Source: an uncultured Lachnospiraceae bacterium (GTDB taxonomy: Bacteria; Bacillota; Clostridia; Lachnospirales; Lachnospiraceae). Taken from it: DNA of 64,000 nucleotides. Where the stretch lies: assembly GCA_902761225.1 (NCBI GenBank), contig CACWJQ010000021.1:1-64000 (forward strand), given 5' to 3'. Below are positions 16,232 to 25,492 of this stretch, one piece after another; the first letter of the stretch is position 1; each line of letters opens with the position of its first letter. Below the pieces are notes generated by a model, which saw only the letters and a program-made list of their open reading frames with translations, ran no database searches and was not told where the DNA came from. Position numbers and translations under genes: made by a program.

Positions 16232-17047
16232 TCACAGATTACTGTACGGTAAGGGATGATATATACAAAATCCGTATCCCACTCCAAAGGTTGCTTCGTG
16301 GGAAAGCTCTCTTGTATCTATATTTATCCCATCAAATGCACCGCCCATTATTGTAAAGGATCTGTGCCCGCATTCCATGGACTTATCAAGAAGTTCTTCA
16401 TCAAATGAAGTCAGCGCTCCAAAGTCCCCGGCTCCCATTACCGACATGATCTTCTCATCATATACAGGACCCTCAGGTGCAAAGCCGTAGGGACCGTCTT
16501 CCTTCTGGCAGTGACTAAGGTCGCCGCTTGCAACGAACACACATCTTCTTCCGGTTCTCTCTACAGCCTTCCGTATTGCTTTTCCGAATTCGTAATGCGT
16601 GTTAAGGCCAAGTCCCGACAGTCCAATCCTAACCAGCTTATAATCCGTATATCTCTTATTGACAAAATACATGGGAACAGTGGTGCCGTGATCAAGCGCA
16701 GGGTCCCTTTCTCCCAGTGTTCCTGCAGGGATCCCTTCTGCATCGCATATCTTTCCGATCTCTGCGGCCAGCTCATCATCGTATCCCACATCAAATCTTA
16801 CGTTACGGGCACCGAATCTTCCAAAGTCCCCCACTGCTCTTCTTCCGGGTGATATGTGAAAATAATCCCCGTACATTATGGAGTGAGGTGAAGTCAGTAT
16901 TATCGTGTCGGGCTTAAGCTCCTCAATGTCACGTGCTACGGTATCGAATGAATCCAGAGTATCCTGTATCTTCAATTCCTCACCGCGCCCAATCTCCCTG
17001 ACCGCTATGGGCGGATGAGGGACCATGTATCCCGCTAAGATCGGCAT
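16232..17047 (-). CDS. amrB: AmmeMemoRadiSam system protein B (Memo-like)
   Basis: Memo/class III dioxygenase-fold protein. Landmarks are HPP in the N-terminus (MVPHPPIAV), SPH (TSPHSIMYGD), DHGTTVP and SGDLSH; these His residues match the metal-site-like pocket of the LigB/Memo fold. The start is the ATG at 17047 (MPILAGYM), because the AAGGAGG site lies eight bases upstream; the GTG at 17056 lies inside that site. First gene of the operon, separated from AMMECR1 by about 123 bases that contain no gene I can see. Catalytic activity is not proven for this family. Confidence 0.92.
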   Translation of the reverse strand: MPILAGYMVPHPPIAVREIGRGEELKIQDTLDSFDTVARDIEELKPDTIILTSPHSIMYGDYFHISPGRRAVGDFGRFGARNVRFDVGYDDELAAEIGKICDAEGIPAGTLGERDPALDHGTTVPMYFVNKRYTDYKLVRIGLSGLGLNTHYEFGKAIRKAVERTGRRCVFVASGDLSHCQKEDGPYGFAPEGPVYDEKIMSVMGAGDFGALTSFDEELLDKSMECGHRSFTIMGGAFDGINIDTRELSHEATFGVGYGFCIYHPLPYSNL

Positions 17048-17104
17048 AACCCGCACCTCCTTATCAGTGTACGCTGTGACCGGTAATGTCCGGTAATTCC
17101 AAAA

Positions 17105-17126
17105 CAGCCCGGGAAAACCCGGGCTG
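17105..17126 (-). terminator. Hairpin terminator after the DUF4867 gene
   Basis: CAGCCCGGG and CCCGGGCTG are perfect nine-base arms around a TTTT loop (minus strand), followed by TTTTGG. It lies between the DUF4867 stop (17196) and the Memo-like gene, so it isolates the two transcripts. The U-run is short. Confidence 0.65.
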
Positions 17127-17195
17127 AAAAACTAAAAAGATGAAACCTCTTCCTGCATTTCTGATATATGTAACGACCGTAGTCTATGTCCGATA

Positions 17196-17831
17196 TCAGT
17201 CTACTGCAATGTCGATATTCTTTCCGACAAGTCCTACATAAGCACCTGCTGCAGCTTCGCTTGCATCAGCGTGAGCGATGAGCCACTTATTGCGTGCCCA
17301 GAGGAGCTTATCCTCGTCATTGCCAGCCTTGAGAGCGGGCTTATCGGTATTGGTATTCTTGGGAAGAACTACGCATACACGGAAGTTGGATTCTCCATCA
17401 GCGTTGCAGGGTGCATAGTGAAGAGTATCTTCATAAACAACCACAACATCTCCCTTGTCTGCAACGAATGCCTTTACCTTGGAGGTATCAAGCTTTCCGT
17501 CTACGATATCATCCATCTTGGCAAGAAGAAGGACGAACTTGGATGTTCCGATGTTAAGCTCACATCCGCGGTGATACTCAAGGCAGTTAAGCTTGGTGTT
17601 GCTTCCCCAGCACATTCCGATCTGGATGGGCATTCCGCCATATGCTCTGTCGGTAAAATCCTTATAGAGATCGGTGCATGCCTCGAGGCTGTCAATGCCG
17701 GGCTCATAAGCAACTCCCTCTGCGGGAAGCTCGATCTTCTCCATTGCATCAAGAAGAGGTGCTACATCGTATCCTGTAAGAACATGTCCGTATCTCTTGA
17801 ACTCGTCGCTGTGAACTGAAATAAACTGCAT
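17196..17831 (-). CDS. DUF4867 family protein
   Basis: A 211-residue cytosolic protein of the DUF4867 family, known from clostridia and often placed near sugar-metabolism genes. It has a cupin-like look: EYHRGCELNIG, VLLLAKMDDIVDGK and DVVVVYEDTLHYAPC, with conserved His, Glu and Asp spread over beta strands. The start at 17831 (MQFISVHS) follows GGAGGG. It is monocistronic between a terminator and a 175-base upstream gap. Function is not known; an isomerase-like or sugar-binding role is only suggested by the fold-like pattern. Confidence 0.75.
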   Translation of the reverse strand: MQFISVHSDEFKRYGHVLTGYDVAPLLDAMEKIELPAEGVAYEPGIDSLEACTDLYKDFTDRAYGGMPIQIGMCWGSNTKLNCLEYHRGCELNIGTSKFVLLLAKMDDIVDGKLDTSKVKAFVADKGDVVVVYEDTLHYAPCNADGESNFRVCVVLPKNTNTDKPALKAGNDEDKLLWARNKWLIAHADASEAAAGAYVGLVGKNIDIAVD

Positions 17832-18006
17832 GATAATACCCTCCATAAATAAAGTGTTCTGAAAACCCTGGTTTAATCTGACCCATGCACACAGATCATT
17901 GTGCTATCTGCCGGATCAGTCCTGACATGATCATTTTATCACTTAAGTGTCTGATTGAGTAGAAACTGTTTTCTTTTCGCAAATATTAACCGTCATTTCG
18001 CAATTC

Positions 18007-18549
18007 TTATAATCTGTCCCTGAATATGATCATCAGTAATATAGCAATTCCCGCAATGGTCTGTAAGATACCGTTAGCAAGAAAATACCGTCTTTCGCAT
18101 TCTCCAAGCCTGTCAAATAAGACTTCCGGCTGACCGGGACAGATATTTATCATCGTAGTATCACTCTGTTTCAGGCCGCCCAGAGTTCTTTTATCTCCCC
18201 ACATCCTGTTCCTGCAGGAATATGTCCGTCCGTTGTAATCATACCTGTATGTGGCATTATATCTTCTGTATCTGTATCGGTAGTGATCATCATCTCCTCT
18301 GGATCCATCTATTCTCACGATAAGAGCCGGAATCTGCTCCACACATACTTTCTTTATCTTATTCGCCCTGTATGCTCTGTAAAAATGATATGCCGCCAGA
18401 GCAAAGACTACCAGAGCAGCAAGAATGATAAGTATAAGGGAGCCTTTGTCGATGGGCGGATGTCCCCCGTTTGAATAATCAGTATAGGTGTATGTATAGG
18501 TAACACCGTTTTCATCCACATATGTTGTTGTAGAACTTGAAAGTAACAT
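18007..18549 (-). CDS. Two-helix membrane protein, DUF3592-like
   Basis: About 180 residues. A short Thr/Tyr-rich N-terminus (TYTYTYTD) precedes a membrane helix (about 38-56). A soluble middle region then carries basic and Tyr-rich words (YRYRYRRYNATYRYDYNG) and the pair CRNRMWG, and a second helix lies near the C-terminus. The order helix, beta-rich domain, helix is like DUF3592 proteins, though the match is loose. The start at 18549 follows GGGGGAGG. No catalytic motif. Neighbours are another membrane protein and a hydrolase, all on the minus strand. Confidence 0.62.
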   Translation of the reverse strand: MLLSSSTTTYVDENGVTYTYTYTDYSNGGHPPIDKGSLILIILAALVVFALAAYHFYRAYRANKIKKVCVEQIPALIVRIDGSRGDDDHYRYRYRRYNATYRYDYNGRTYSCRNRMWGDKRTLGGLKQSDTTMINICPGQPEVLFDRLGECERRYFLANGILQTIAGIAILLMIIFRDRL

Positions 18550-18643
18550 ATATCCTCCCCCGTATGACCGCTTACCGTTCAAATACGGCCACTCCTGCCT
18601 TATTCTATCATAAAGAAACATTCCATACAAAAAACTGCGGATC

Positions 18644-19120
18644 TCACTCCGCAGTTTTCTTCTTCATAAGCACAGGAAACATAATGACGATCATAAATAC
18701 TAAGAGAAACACCGGCCAGCAGATCATGGTGATAAACTGAAACAGCTCCGGAAGGATATTATTATCGAATGTGAGAAGGAAAAGCAATTCGAAGGTCATG
18801 ACAAGGAACATCACAACAGCCATGATAAGAGCGATCAGTATATATGCAATAATAAAAACAATTCCTTTTTTCAGCGTAAGATCGGCAAACTGCTTATATA
18901 CTTTTGAATAGGAAAACCATATATATCCACCGAATATCAAAAGCCCTGCGATATAGGCAACCGGATTATATCCGTAATCAATGCCAAAACCAACCGCTCC
19001 GCCTTCCGTGCTTATTATTTTTTTTCCAAGGAACTGTACGGGATTGGCGATGGTGGAGACTATCAGCACTGACAACAAGTATAATATTTCTATTCCCAAG
19101 AGCCTTAGTTTATCCTTCAT
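18644..19120 (-). CDS. Four-helix membrane protein, unknown
   Basis: A 158-residue hydrophobic protein with helices at about 9-27, 50-70, 83-110 and 122-150. No family recognised. The ATG at 19120 (MKDKLRLLG) is preferred: AAAGGTG lies ten bases upstream, whereas the GTG at 19132 is within that site. The C-terminus ends in a Lys cluster (MKKKTAE). Confidence 0.65.
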   Translation of the reverse strand: MKDKLRLLGIEILYLLSVLIVSTIANPVQFLGKKIISTEGGAVGFGIDYGYNPVAYIAGLLIFGGYIWFSYSKVYKQFADLTLKKGIVFIIAYILIALIMAVVMFLVMTFELLFLLTFDNNILPELFQFITMICWPVFLLVFMIVIMFPVLMKKKTAE

Positions 19121-19160
19121 TTGATCTATCACCTTTCATCACACACCGGAGCATATTATA

Positions 19161-19715
19161 TCATATGCCGCCACATATATATTCTTCTGCCATTTTCATC
19201 ATCACGGACAGATTCTTAAGATCATTGTCTGTATCCCCTGTTTCGAGAGAATGATTCCCTCCGGATATCATGTATGATGTAATCCCCTTCTCATCGCATA
19301 TACTACGGATCTTACCGGCATCAGCCAGAGGATCCGCATCACCGTAGAAGGCGATCCCATCCCGATCTGCATACTCTCCGAAAAAGATCAGGGGTGAGAA
19401 ATATATCTGCTTTGCCTTCAGGCCTTTTTCCCTTGCATAACACGCGGCTGCTACAGTCCCAATGCTTTTTGATATGAACAGCAATTCATCTTCATCGCTT
19501 ATACTGATCCCGGATCTTACAAGGTCCATGGCCAGATCGAATATTTCTCTCATTCTGACGGGATCCTTCAGGTCTTTCTTTTCCCATGATATGGATGACA
19601 GATCGACGCTTCTTACGCTGTATCCCGCTGCCTTTGCAATGCGGATACTGTAGTACAGCAGAGGCTTGTCCTTATGATACCCGATCCCGGGGAATACTAT
19701 CGCTTCTTTACTCAT
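19161..19715 (-). CDS. Alpha/beta-hydrolase-like protein
   Basis: A 184-residue single-domain protein. The nucleophile-elbow candidate is ISKSIGT (S-K-S-I-G, about residue 85), followed by YFSPLIFF; an Asp in YGDADPLAD and a His in GGNHSLETGD complete a plausible Ser-Asp-His triad in the right order. This matches small alpha/beta hydrolases of dienelactone-hydrolase type without a lid. No signal peptide. It could act on a small ester or be a non-catalytic relative; the substrate is unknown. Confidence 0.75.
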   Translation of the reverse strand: MSKEAIVFPGIGYHKDKPLLYYSIRIAKAAGYSVRSVDLSSISWEKKDLKDPVRMREIFDLAMDLVRSGISISDEDELLFISKSIGTVAAACYAREKGLKAKQIYFSPLIFFGEYADRDGIAFYGDADPLADAGKIRSICDEKGITSYMISGGNHSLETGDTDNDLKNLSVMMKMAEEYICGGI

Positions 19716-19831
19716 TTCTTTCTCTTTAGCCTTTTCTTCGGATCTGTGAATGTAAAGTTTAAGGTTATATCTTGCTTACCGGCATTCATAGTATAGCAAA
19801 ATCCTTACCTTATTACGACTGACCAAATAAA

Positions 19832-19859
19832 ATCCGGCCTGCTGTTAAGCCGGCCGGAT
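19832..19859 (-). terminator. Intrinsic terminator after phosphoketolase gene
   Basis: ATCCGGCC (19832-19839) and GGCCGGAT (19852-19859) form an eight-bp GC-rich stem with a 12-base loop; the minus strand continues TTTTATTT. It sits 35 bases after the phosphoketolase stop. Confidence 0.8.
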
Positions 19860-19893
19860 CCAGTCAAAAGGGGTTTATGAATTAAGGATTATA

Positions 19894-22287
19894 TTATTTA
19901 TGCTCCCACTTCCATCCGGCAACCTCGGGAAGGTCCTCGCCGTACTGATGGATGAACTGGGTGTGCTCAACAAGCTTGTCGCTCATCTTCTGATAGAGGT
20001 ATGCACCTCTGTTTCCGAGCTGGGGAAGATTCTTGAGAGCAAGCTGTACAAGATGGAAACGATCCACATGGTTCTGTACACGAACATCGAAAGGTGTGGT
20101 GATGGTTCCCTCTTCCTTGTAGCCGCGGACATGCATGAGACGGTTATTGTGACGTCTGTATGTAAGCTCGTGAACGAGTGATGCATAGCCGTGGAAAGCA
20201 AATACAACGGGCTTGTCCTGGGTGAAGAGCATATCATACTCTGCATCCTGAAGTCCGTGAGGATGCTCAGTTGCAGGCTGAAGCTTGAAGAGATCGACTA
20301 CGTTGATGAAACGGATCTTGATCTCGGGGATCTCACTCTTGAGGATTGAAACAGCTGCAAGAGCTTCAAGAGTAGGAGTCTCACCTGCACATGCAAATAC
20401 GATATCGGGCTCCTGTCCCTGATCGTTGGAAGCCCACTCCCAGATTCCGATACCCTGTGTGCAGTGCTTTACTGCTTCGGGCATGGAGAGCCACTGGGGT
20501 CTGGGATGCTTGGATGCGACGATCACGTTGACATAGTTACGTGAACGGATGCAGTGATCGAAGCATGAAAGCAGACAGTTAGCATCAGGGGGAAGATAGA
20601 GTCTTACGACGTCTGCCTTCTTATTGGCGATGTGATCCATGAATCCGGGATCCTGGTGAGTGAATCCGTTGTGGTCCTGCTGCCATACGGTGGAAGCCAT
20701 GATAAGGTTGAGGGATGCGATCTCCTCTCTCCAGGGAAGCTGGTTGCTTACCTTGAGCCACTTAGCATGCTGTGCAGCCATTGAGTCGATGATACGTGCG
20801 AATGCTTCGTAGGTTGCGAAGAATCCGTGACGTCCGGTGAGGAGATATCCCTCGAGCCATCCCTCGCACATATGCTCGGAAAGCATGGAGTCCATTACTC
20901 TTCCGTCTGCTGCAAGGTGATCGTCATCATCATAACGCTCTGCATTCCAGTCGCGGTTCTCTGCCTCGAATACGGCATTGAGTCTGTTGGAATTGGTCTC
21001 ATCGGGTCCGAAGATCCTGAAGTTCTTAGCATCCTTGTTGAGCTTGAAGATATCTCTTACGAACTTTCCGAGCTCGATCATATCCTGACCGTCTCTCTCG
21101 CCGTGTCCCTGAGTATCAAATGCGTAATCCCTGAAATCGGGAAGTCTGAGGTCTCTTAAGAGAAGTCCGCCGTTACCGTGAGGGTTAGCGCCGATCCTTG
21201 CATTTCCTTCGGGTGCAAGAGATCTGATATCCTCGAATGCTCTTCCGTTCTCATCGAAGAGCTCTTCAGGCTTGTATGAACGGAGCCAGTCCTCAAGGAT
21301 CTTGAGGTGCTCTTCAGGCTTCTCCATGGAAATGGGTACCTGGTGAGCAAGGAAGTTGCCTTCGATCTTCTTGCCGTCAACTACCTTGGGACCGGTCCAT
21401 CCCTTGGGAGTGCGGAGTACGATCATGGGCCATACGGGTCTGGTGGTGTCGCCGGTGGTACGTGCATGCTCCTGGATAGCCTTGATCTTCTCGATAACGG
21501 TATCGAGAGTCTCAGCCATGAGCCTGTGCATGGTCATGGGATCATCACCCTCTACAAAGTAAGGCTCCCATCCGCAGCCATGGAAGAAATCAACGATCTC
21601 CTGATGGCTCATTCTTGCGAATACGGTAGGGTTAGCGATCTTGTATCCGTTGAGGTGCATGATGGGAAGAACTGCACCGTCGGTAATGGGATTGAGGAAC
21701 TTGTTGGACTGCCATGATGTAGCAAGAGGTCCGGTCTCAGCCTCACCGTCTCCTACAGTTACTGCAGCGATAAGATCCGGGTTGTCGAATACAGCACCGA
21801 ATGCGTGAGCGATCCCGTATCCAAGCTCACCGCCCTCGTTGATGGAACCGGGAGTCTCGGGTGCGCAGTGTGAAGGCATTCCTCCGGGGAAAGAGAACTG
21901 CTTGAACAGTTTCTGCATTCCGGATTCGTCCTCGGAAATATTGGGATAAACTTCGGAATAGGTTCCGTCGAGATAGTCATTGGCAATATAGAAGTTTCCG
22001 CCGTGTCCGGGACCTGAGAGAAGGATAAGGTCCAGGTCATATCTCTTGATGGCACGGTTTAAGTGTACGAAGACAAAGTTCTGTCCGGGTACTGTTCCCC
22101 AGTGTCCTACGATCTTCTTCTTAACCTGATCAATGGTAAGAGGCTTTCTGAGAAGGGGATTCTCAAGGAGGTAAAGCTGTCCTGCTGCAAGATAGTTAGC
22201 TGCACGGAACCATCTGTCCATGCGGCCGAGCAGTTCATCAGTGATCGGTCCCTTTTCGGGAATTATCTTTTCTGATGCTTCGTTCAT
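19894..22287 (-). CDS. xfp: Phosphoketolase (xylulose-5-P/fructose-6-P)
   Basis: Thiamine-diphosphate enzyme that splits xylulose 5-phosphate (and in many homologues fructose 6-phosphate) with phosphate to acetyl phosphate plus glyceraldehyde 3-phosphate or erythrose 4-phosphate. About 797 residues, the normal size. Landmarks are [11 protein letters not shown] near the N-terminus, LSGPGHGG, the TPP-binding [14 protein letters not shown], and the C-terminal [16 protein letters not shown] region ([14 protein letters not shown]). The start at 22287 (MNEASEK) follows AAAGGA; the longer frame adds a poor extension. It allows a bifid-shunt-like pentose route feeding acetate. Monocistronic, with its own terminator and a 230-base AT-rich upstream region. 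Confidence 0.96.
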   Translation of the reverse strand: MNEASEKIIPEKGPITDELLGRMDRWFRAANYLAAGQLYLLENPLLRKPLTIDQVKKKIVGHWGTVPGQNFVFVHLNRAIKRYDLDLILLSGPGHGGNFYIANDYLDGTYSEVYPNISEDESGMQKLFKQFSFPGGMPSHCAPETPGSINEGGELGYGIAHAFGAVFDNPDLIAAVTVGDGEAETGPLATSWQSNKFLNPITDGAVLPIMHLNGYKIANPTVFARMSHQEIVDFFHGCGWEPYFVEGDDPMTMHRLMAETLDTVIEKIKAIQEHARTTGDTTRPVWPMIVLRTPKGWTGPKVVDGKKIEGNFLAHQVPISMEKPEEHLKILEDWLRSYKPEELFDENGRAFEDIRSLAPEGNARIGANPHGNGGLLLRDLRLPDFRDYAFDTQGHGERDGQDMIELGKFVRDIFKLNKDAKNFRIFGPDETNSNRLNAVFEAENRDWNAERYDDDDHLAADGRVMDSMLSEHMCEGWLEGYLLTGRHGFFATYEAFARIIDSMAAQHAKWLKVSNQLPWREEIASLNLIMASTVWQQDHNGFTHQDPGFMDHIANKKADVVRLYLPPDANCLLSCFDHCIRSRNYVNVIVASKHPRPQWLSMPEAVKHCTQGIGIWEWASNDQGQEPDIVFACAGETPTLEALAAVSILKSEIPEIKIRFINVVDLFKLQPATEHPHGLQDAEYDMLFTQDKPVVFAFHGYASLVHELTYRRHNNRLMHVRGYKEEGTITTPFDVRVQNHVDRFHLVQLALKNLPQLGNRGAYLYQKMSDKLVEHTQFIHQYGEDLPEVAGWKWEHK

Positions 22288-22508
22288 AAAATAATCCTTT
22301 CCTTTCTGACATATAGGGTTTTCTGAAAATATGTCCATCCAAACAATATAGTATATTAGCCTAAAACGTTTTTTTAGGTTTGCTTTCTATTGAGAAAAAC
22401 AGGGCAATTTTTGCTAAATTTATCTTGTATTATTTATGCGCATTCAACAAAAACCGTTTTTTGATACATTTTTAACAATTTTTTTGCTTTTAAAGACTTT
22501 TTTTTGGG
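22288..22508. other. AT-rich intergenic region upstream of phosphoketolase
   Basis: About 220 bases between the tRNA terminator and the phosphoketolase start. It is strongly AT-rich, with long T runs on the plus strand (A runs on the minus strand) that resemble UP elements. It must hold the phosphoketolase promoter, but I cannot pick boxes with confidence. No open frame of note. Confidence 0.4.
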
Positions 22509-22517
22509 CAAAAAAAA

Positions 22518-22543
22518 GTCGGCGTCCTTTTACGGATGCCGAC
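22518..22543 (-). terminator. Intrinsic terminator after tRNA-Arg
   Basis: On the minus strand GTCGGC-A-TCC / GGA-C-GCCGAC forms a ten-pair stem with one mismatch, followed by eight T (A run at 22510-22517). It lies five bases after the tRNA 3' end. Confidence 0.88.
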
Positions 22544-22548
22544 CGATG

Positions 22549-22622
22549 CGTTCCCGGGCGGATTCGAACCGCCGACCTTTCGCTTAGGAGGCGAACGCTC
22601 TATCCTGCTGAGCTACGGAAAC
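22549..22622 (-). tRNA. tRNA-Arg (anticodon CCT)
   Basis: The 74-base cloverleaf reads GTTTCCG (acceptor), the D arm GTAGCTCAGC-type, the anticodon arm TTCGC-CTCCTAA-GCGAA giving anticodon CCT, and the T arm with GGTTCGAATCC. The acceptor pairs GTTTCCG/CGGGAAC with one G-T pair and discriminator G. CCA is not encoded. The 5' end lies one base after the stop codon of the upstream coding gene, so the tRNA is released from a shared transcript by processing. Confidence 0.95.
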
Positions 22623-22623
22623 A

Positions 22624-23526
22624 TCAACCCACCAGCTCGTCATCGTCCACGGGATAATTGATCCTGCCCTGGAGCCAGACGATACCTTTAAATCTTCTGC
22701 CCGGTTTGGGTTCACCGAGCAAATCCATTATATTGATGGCGACGTCAAATGTCAAATCATTAACGAATAAAGTAAGGACATAAACTTCCTCTTTCGAGAT
22801 ATTGTTCAGTATCCTGCGTACCTTTACGATCTCGCCGATGATATTGTACTGGTCGCACTCAACACCATAGGGCATAAGGCTGGTATCCACGATGCTGTAG
22901 AGATCCTCTTTTGCGATCCTTCTGGATACCTCGCTGAACAGATCCATATCCTTCATGGTCAGTTCCTCGATGGCATCCTCGTCTCCGCCCCTTGCCTTCT
23001 GCATCAGACGGATGCGCTCTACCCTGGAGGTATCCTCCGACACATCTCTTTTCCCGCTGCCGTCACCGGAGGGAAGAAGGATCATACCCTTTATGGATAA
23101 GCCGGCGAGAGTAAGGGTGGTTCCCTTTATGGGAAGCTTGCCGGATACCTGGGCGCTTATGTAGGGAATCTTGTTCTGTACGAAGAAGATCAGTGACATA
23201 CCGAGTCTTACATCATCGCATATCCCCGCGTAGGAATCTCTTGCGGCATGCCTTTCAACGGACACATCCTCTGTTGAAGTTATACCCGTACCCTTAAGGT
23301 ACGGAAAATAATAATCCGTGTGAAAAAGATCATCCTCGCTGAAGGTTCCCGCTGCGGTGATGCCGATGTTTTCACCCACATCCCTTGAAAACTCCGCGAG
23401 CATGACATCATCAAGGGACATGGTGTAGCCTCTGGAGTCGTTCTTCTTAACGCTCTGGAGCACCAGGTCCTTGATCTCGTCTCTGTTTATTTTGCTGAAG
23501 CCGACGGCTCGTAAAAACTTATGCAT
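22624..23526 (-). CDS. DUF3881-like protein
   Basis: A 300-residue cytosolic protein beginning MHKFLRAVGFSKI, as in the Lachnospiraceae family DUF3881. It has no catalytic motif I can name. It contains an acidic low-complexity turn (SGDGSGKRDVSED) and ends in a beta-strand-like segment (KGIVWLQGRINYPVDDDELVG). It is tucked between serS (39-base gap) and tRNA-Arg (one-base gap), all on one strand; the shared transcript with translation genes hints at a translation-linked role, but this is inference. The family call is from memory of its N-terminus and is moderately sure. Confidence 0.68.
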   Translation of the reverse strand: MHKFLRAVGFSKINRDEIKDLVLQSVKKNDSRGYTMSLDDVMLAEFSRDVGENIGITAAGTFSEDDLFHTDYYFPYLKGTGITSTEDVSVERHAARDSYAGICDDVRLGMSLIFFVQNKIPYISAQVSGKLPIKGTTLTLAGLSIKGMILLPSGDGSGKRDVSEDTSRVERIRLMQKARGGDEDAIEELTMKDMDLFSEVSRRIAKEDLYSIVDTSLMPYGVECDQYNIIGEIVKVRRILNNISKEEVYVLTLFVNDLTFDVAINIMDLLGEPKPGRRFKGIVWLQGRINYPVDDDELVG

Positions 23527-23565
23527 TACTTATCATCCTCACTGCCTCTCAGGGGCAGAGGACAG

Positions 23566-24897
23566 TTATTTATTCTTGGGCTCAATGACGGTCTTTCCGC
23601 CCATGTAAGGCTGGAGTGCCTTGGGAATGCGGATGCTTCCGTCTTCGTTAACATTATTTTCAAGAACTGCGATGAGTCCTCTGGGAGTTGCAAGCACGGT
23701 ATTGTTAAGGGTGTGAACAAGATATGTTCCGTTCTCTCCCTTTGTACGTATTCCGAGTCTTCTTGCCTGAGCGTCTCCGAGAGTGGAGCATGAACCAACC
23801 TCGAAGTACTTCTGCTGTCTGGGGCTCCATGCCTCGACATCACAGGACTTCACCTTGAGATCTGCAAGATCTCCGCTGCAGCACTCGAGAGTTCTTACGG
23901 GAACATCAAGTGCTCTGAAGAAATCAACGGTGTATCTCCACATCTTGTTATACCAGTCCATGGATTCTTCGGGCTTGCAGAGGACGACCATCTCCTGCTT
24001 TTCGAACTGATGGACTCTGTAAACGCCTCTTTCCTCGATACCATGGGAACCTACTTCCTTTCTGAAGCAGGGTGAATATGAGGTAAGACACTGGGGGAGT
24101 TTGTCCTCTTCAATGAGCTGTCCCTGGAATCTTCCTATCATGGAGTGCTCGCTTGTTCCGATCAGATAGAGGTCCTCGCCCTCGATCTTGTACATCATGG
24201 CTTCCATTTCCTTGAAGCTCATAACGCCCTTGACCACATTGCTTCTGATCATGAAGGGAGGGATACAGTAGGTGAATCCCTTATCGATCATGAAGTCCCT
24301 TGCAAAGGAAAGCATTGCGGAATGAAGTCTTGCAGCATCTCCCACAAGATAGTAGAATCCGTTTCCGCTGGTACGTCCCGCAGAATCCTTATCAAGTCCG
24401 CCGATCTTCTCAAGGATATCGGCATGGTAAGGAACCTCGAACGAAGGAACAACAGGGTCTCCGAACTTCTCATTCTCAACGTTCTCGCTGTCATCCTTTC
24501 CGATGGGAACGGAAGCATCAATGATATTGGGAATGACCATCATGATCTTGGTGATCTTCTCGCCCAGCTCTTCCTCGATCTTTTCCAGCTCTTCAAGTCT
24601 TCTTGATCCTGCTTCGACCTCAGCCTTTTTAGCTTCGACTTCAGCCTTAAGCTTTTCTGCTTCTGCGGTATCTCCTGCGCTTTCGGCCTTCTTGATCCTG
24701 CCCATAAATCCGCCGATCTCTTTGGAAATGGAATTTCTCTTTGATCTGAGAGCATCTCCTTCCTGCTTTGCCTTGCGGACCTGATCGTCAAGATCCCTTA
24801 CTTCATCTACAAGGGCAAGCTTCTCGTCCTGGAATTTCTTTTTGATGTTCTCCTTAACAAGATCCGGATTTTCTCTTATGAGCCTGATGTCTATCAT
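23566..24897 (-). CDS. serS: Serine--tRNA ligase
   Basis: Class II aminoacyl-tRNA synthetase charging tRNA-Ser. The N-terminus (MIDIRLIRENPDLVKENI) starts the long tRNA-binding coiled coil (about residues 30-105, Lys/Glu/Ala-rich). Motif 2 FRKEVGSHG-like (PCFRKEVGSHG) and motif 3 near LNNTVLATPRGLIAVLENN are present. At 443 residues it has the normal length. The insertion-rich region (CPPF-like YCIPPFMI) looks like the clostridial form. Start at 24897; the upstream gap to the DUF4446 gene is about 60 bases and has no T-box. Confidence 0.96.
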   Translation of the reverse strand: MIDIRLIRENPDLVKENIKKKFQDEKLALVDEVRDLDDQVRKAKQEGDALRSKRNSISKEIGGFMGRIKKAESAGDTAEAEKLKAEVEAKKAEVEAGSRRLEELEKIEEELGEKITKIMMVIPNIIDASVPIGKDDSENVENEKFGDPVVPSFEVPYHADILEKIGGLDKDSAGRTSGNGFYYLVGDAARLHSAMLSFARDFMIDKGFTYCIPPFMIRSNVVKGVMSFKEMEAMMYKIEGEDLYLIGTSEHSMIGRFQGQLIEEDKLPQCLTSYSPCFRKEVGSHGIEERGVYRVHQFEKQEMVVLCKPEESMDWYNKMWRYTVDFFRALDVPVRTLECCSGDLADLKVKSCDVEAWSPRQQKYFEVGSCSTLGDAQARRLGIRTKGENGTYLVHTLNNTVLATPRGLIAVLENNVNEDGSIRIPKALQPYMGGKTVIEPKNK

Positions 24898-24956
24898 ATC
24901 ACTACCTCACAATATTTTTATTAAACGTATAGTTCATACATTTTAACTGCTGCTGT

Positions 24957-25439
24957 CTATCTTTTCAATGCCTCGGCAAGAGCCTGTTCTTCCTCTGCTC
25001 CAAGCTCATGTCTGCATTTACCCTTCTCGATCTCTCTGGTGTAGACGTATCCGCCCTCCGGTGAATACACATTGTTGAGAAGGACTCCGTTATCATTTTC
25101 ATCGAGGAGCACCACAACTGCGCTCATCTCACCTCCGAGCTGTTCGTAAGCATCATACTTTACGATACTCATTTTCTGATAAACGGTCTTAAGTCTTTCG
25201 AAAATCTTCCTGATATCCTCGGAGTTCCGGTCCGAATCATCCAGTAATCTCCTGTTGTCTTCGATGATCTGATCCAGTTCCGCTTCAAGGCTTTTACCGT
25301 CTCCTCCGGATGTGAGATCATCAACTCTCTTTGTCAGCTTTGCGATCATCTTCTTATTGTTCATGTTCATGATGAAAAGAACGATAACCGCTAAAATACT
25401 GACGATCAGGAGTATCTCCCATATTATAAAATCCTGCAA
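24957..25439 (-). CDS. DUF4446 family protein
   Basis: A 160-residue protein with one N-terminal membrane helix (about 7-25), then a coiled-coil segment and the DUF4446 domain (FERLKTVYQKMSIVKYDAYEQLGG, SFAVVLLDE-like VVVLLDENDNGVLLNNVY, EGGYVYTREIEKG). The family is regularly found next to parB in clostridia, as here. The function is not known; the membrane anchor plus origin-proximal position has led to no proven role. Confidence 0.85.
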   Translation of the reverse strand: MQDFIIWEILLIVSILAVIVLFIMNMNNKKMIAKLTKRVDDLTSGGDGKSLEAELDQIIEDNRRLLDDSDRNSEDIRKIFERLKTVYQKMSIVKYDAYEQLGGEMSAVVVLLDENDNGVLLNNVYSPEGGYVYTREIEKGKCRHELGAEEEQALAEALKR

Positions 25440-25492
25440 TTTATCATCTTCCTTTTATGACATCAATGTCATTTATTATTCTGATGCGATCA

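Noticed and set aside
24898..24956. Possible T-box leader for serS
   Set aside because: The gap is only about 60 bases and lacks the conserved T-box sequence, so a T-box does not fit.
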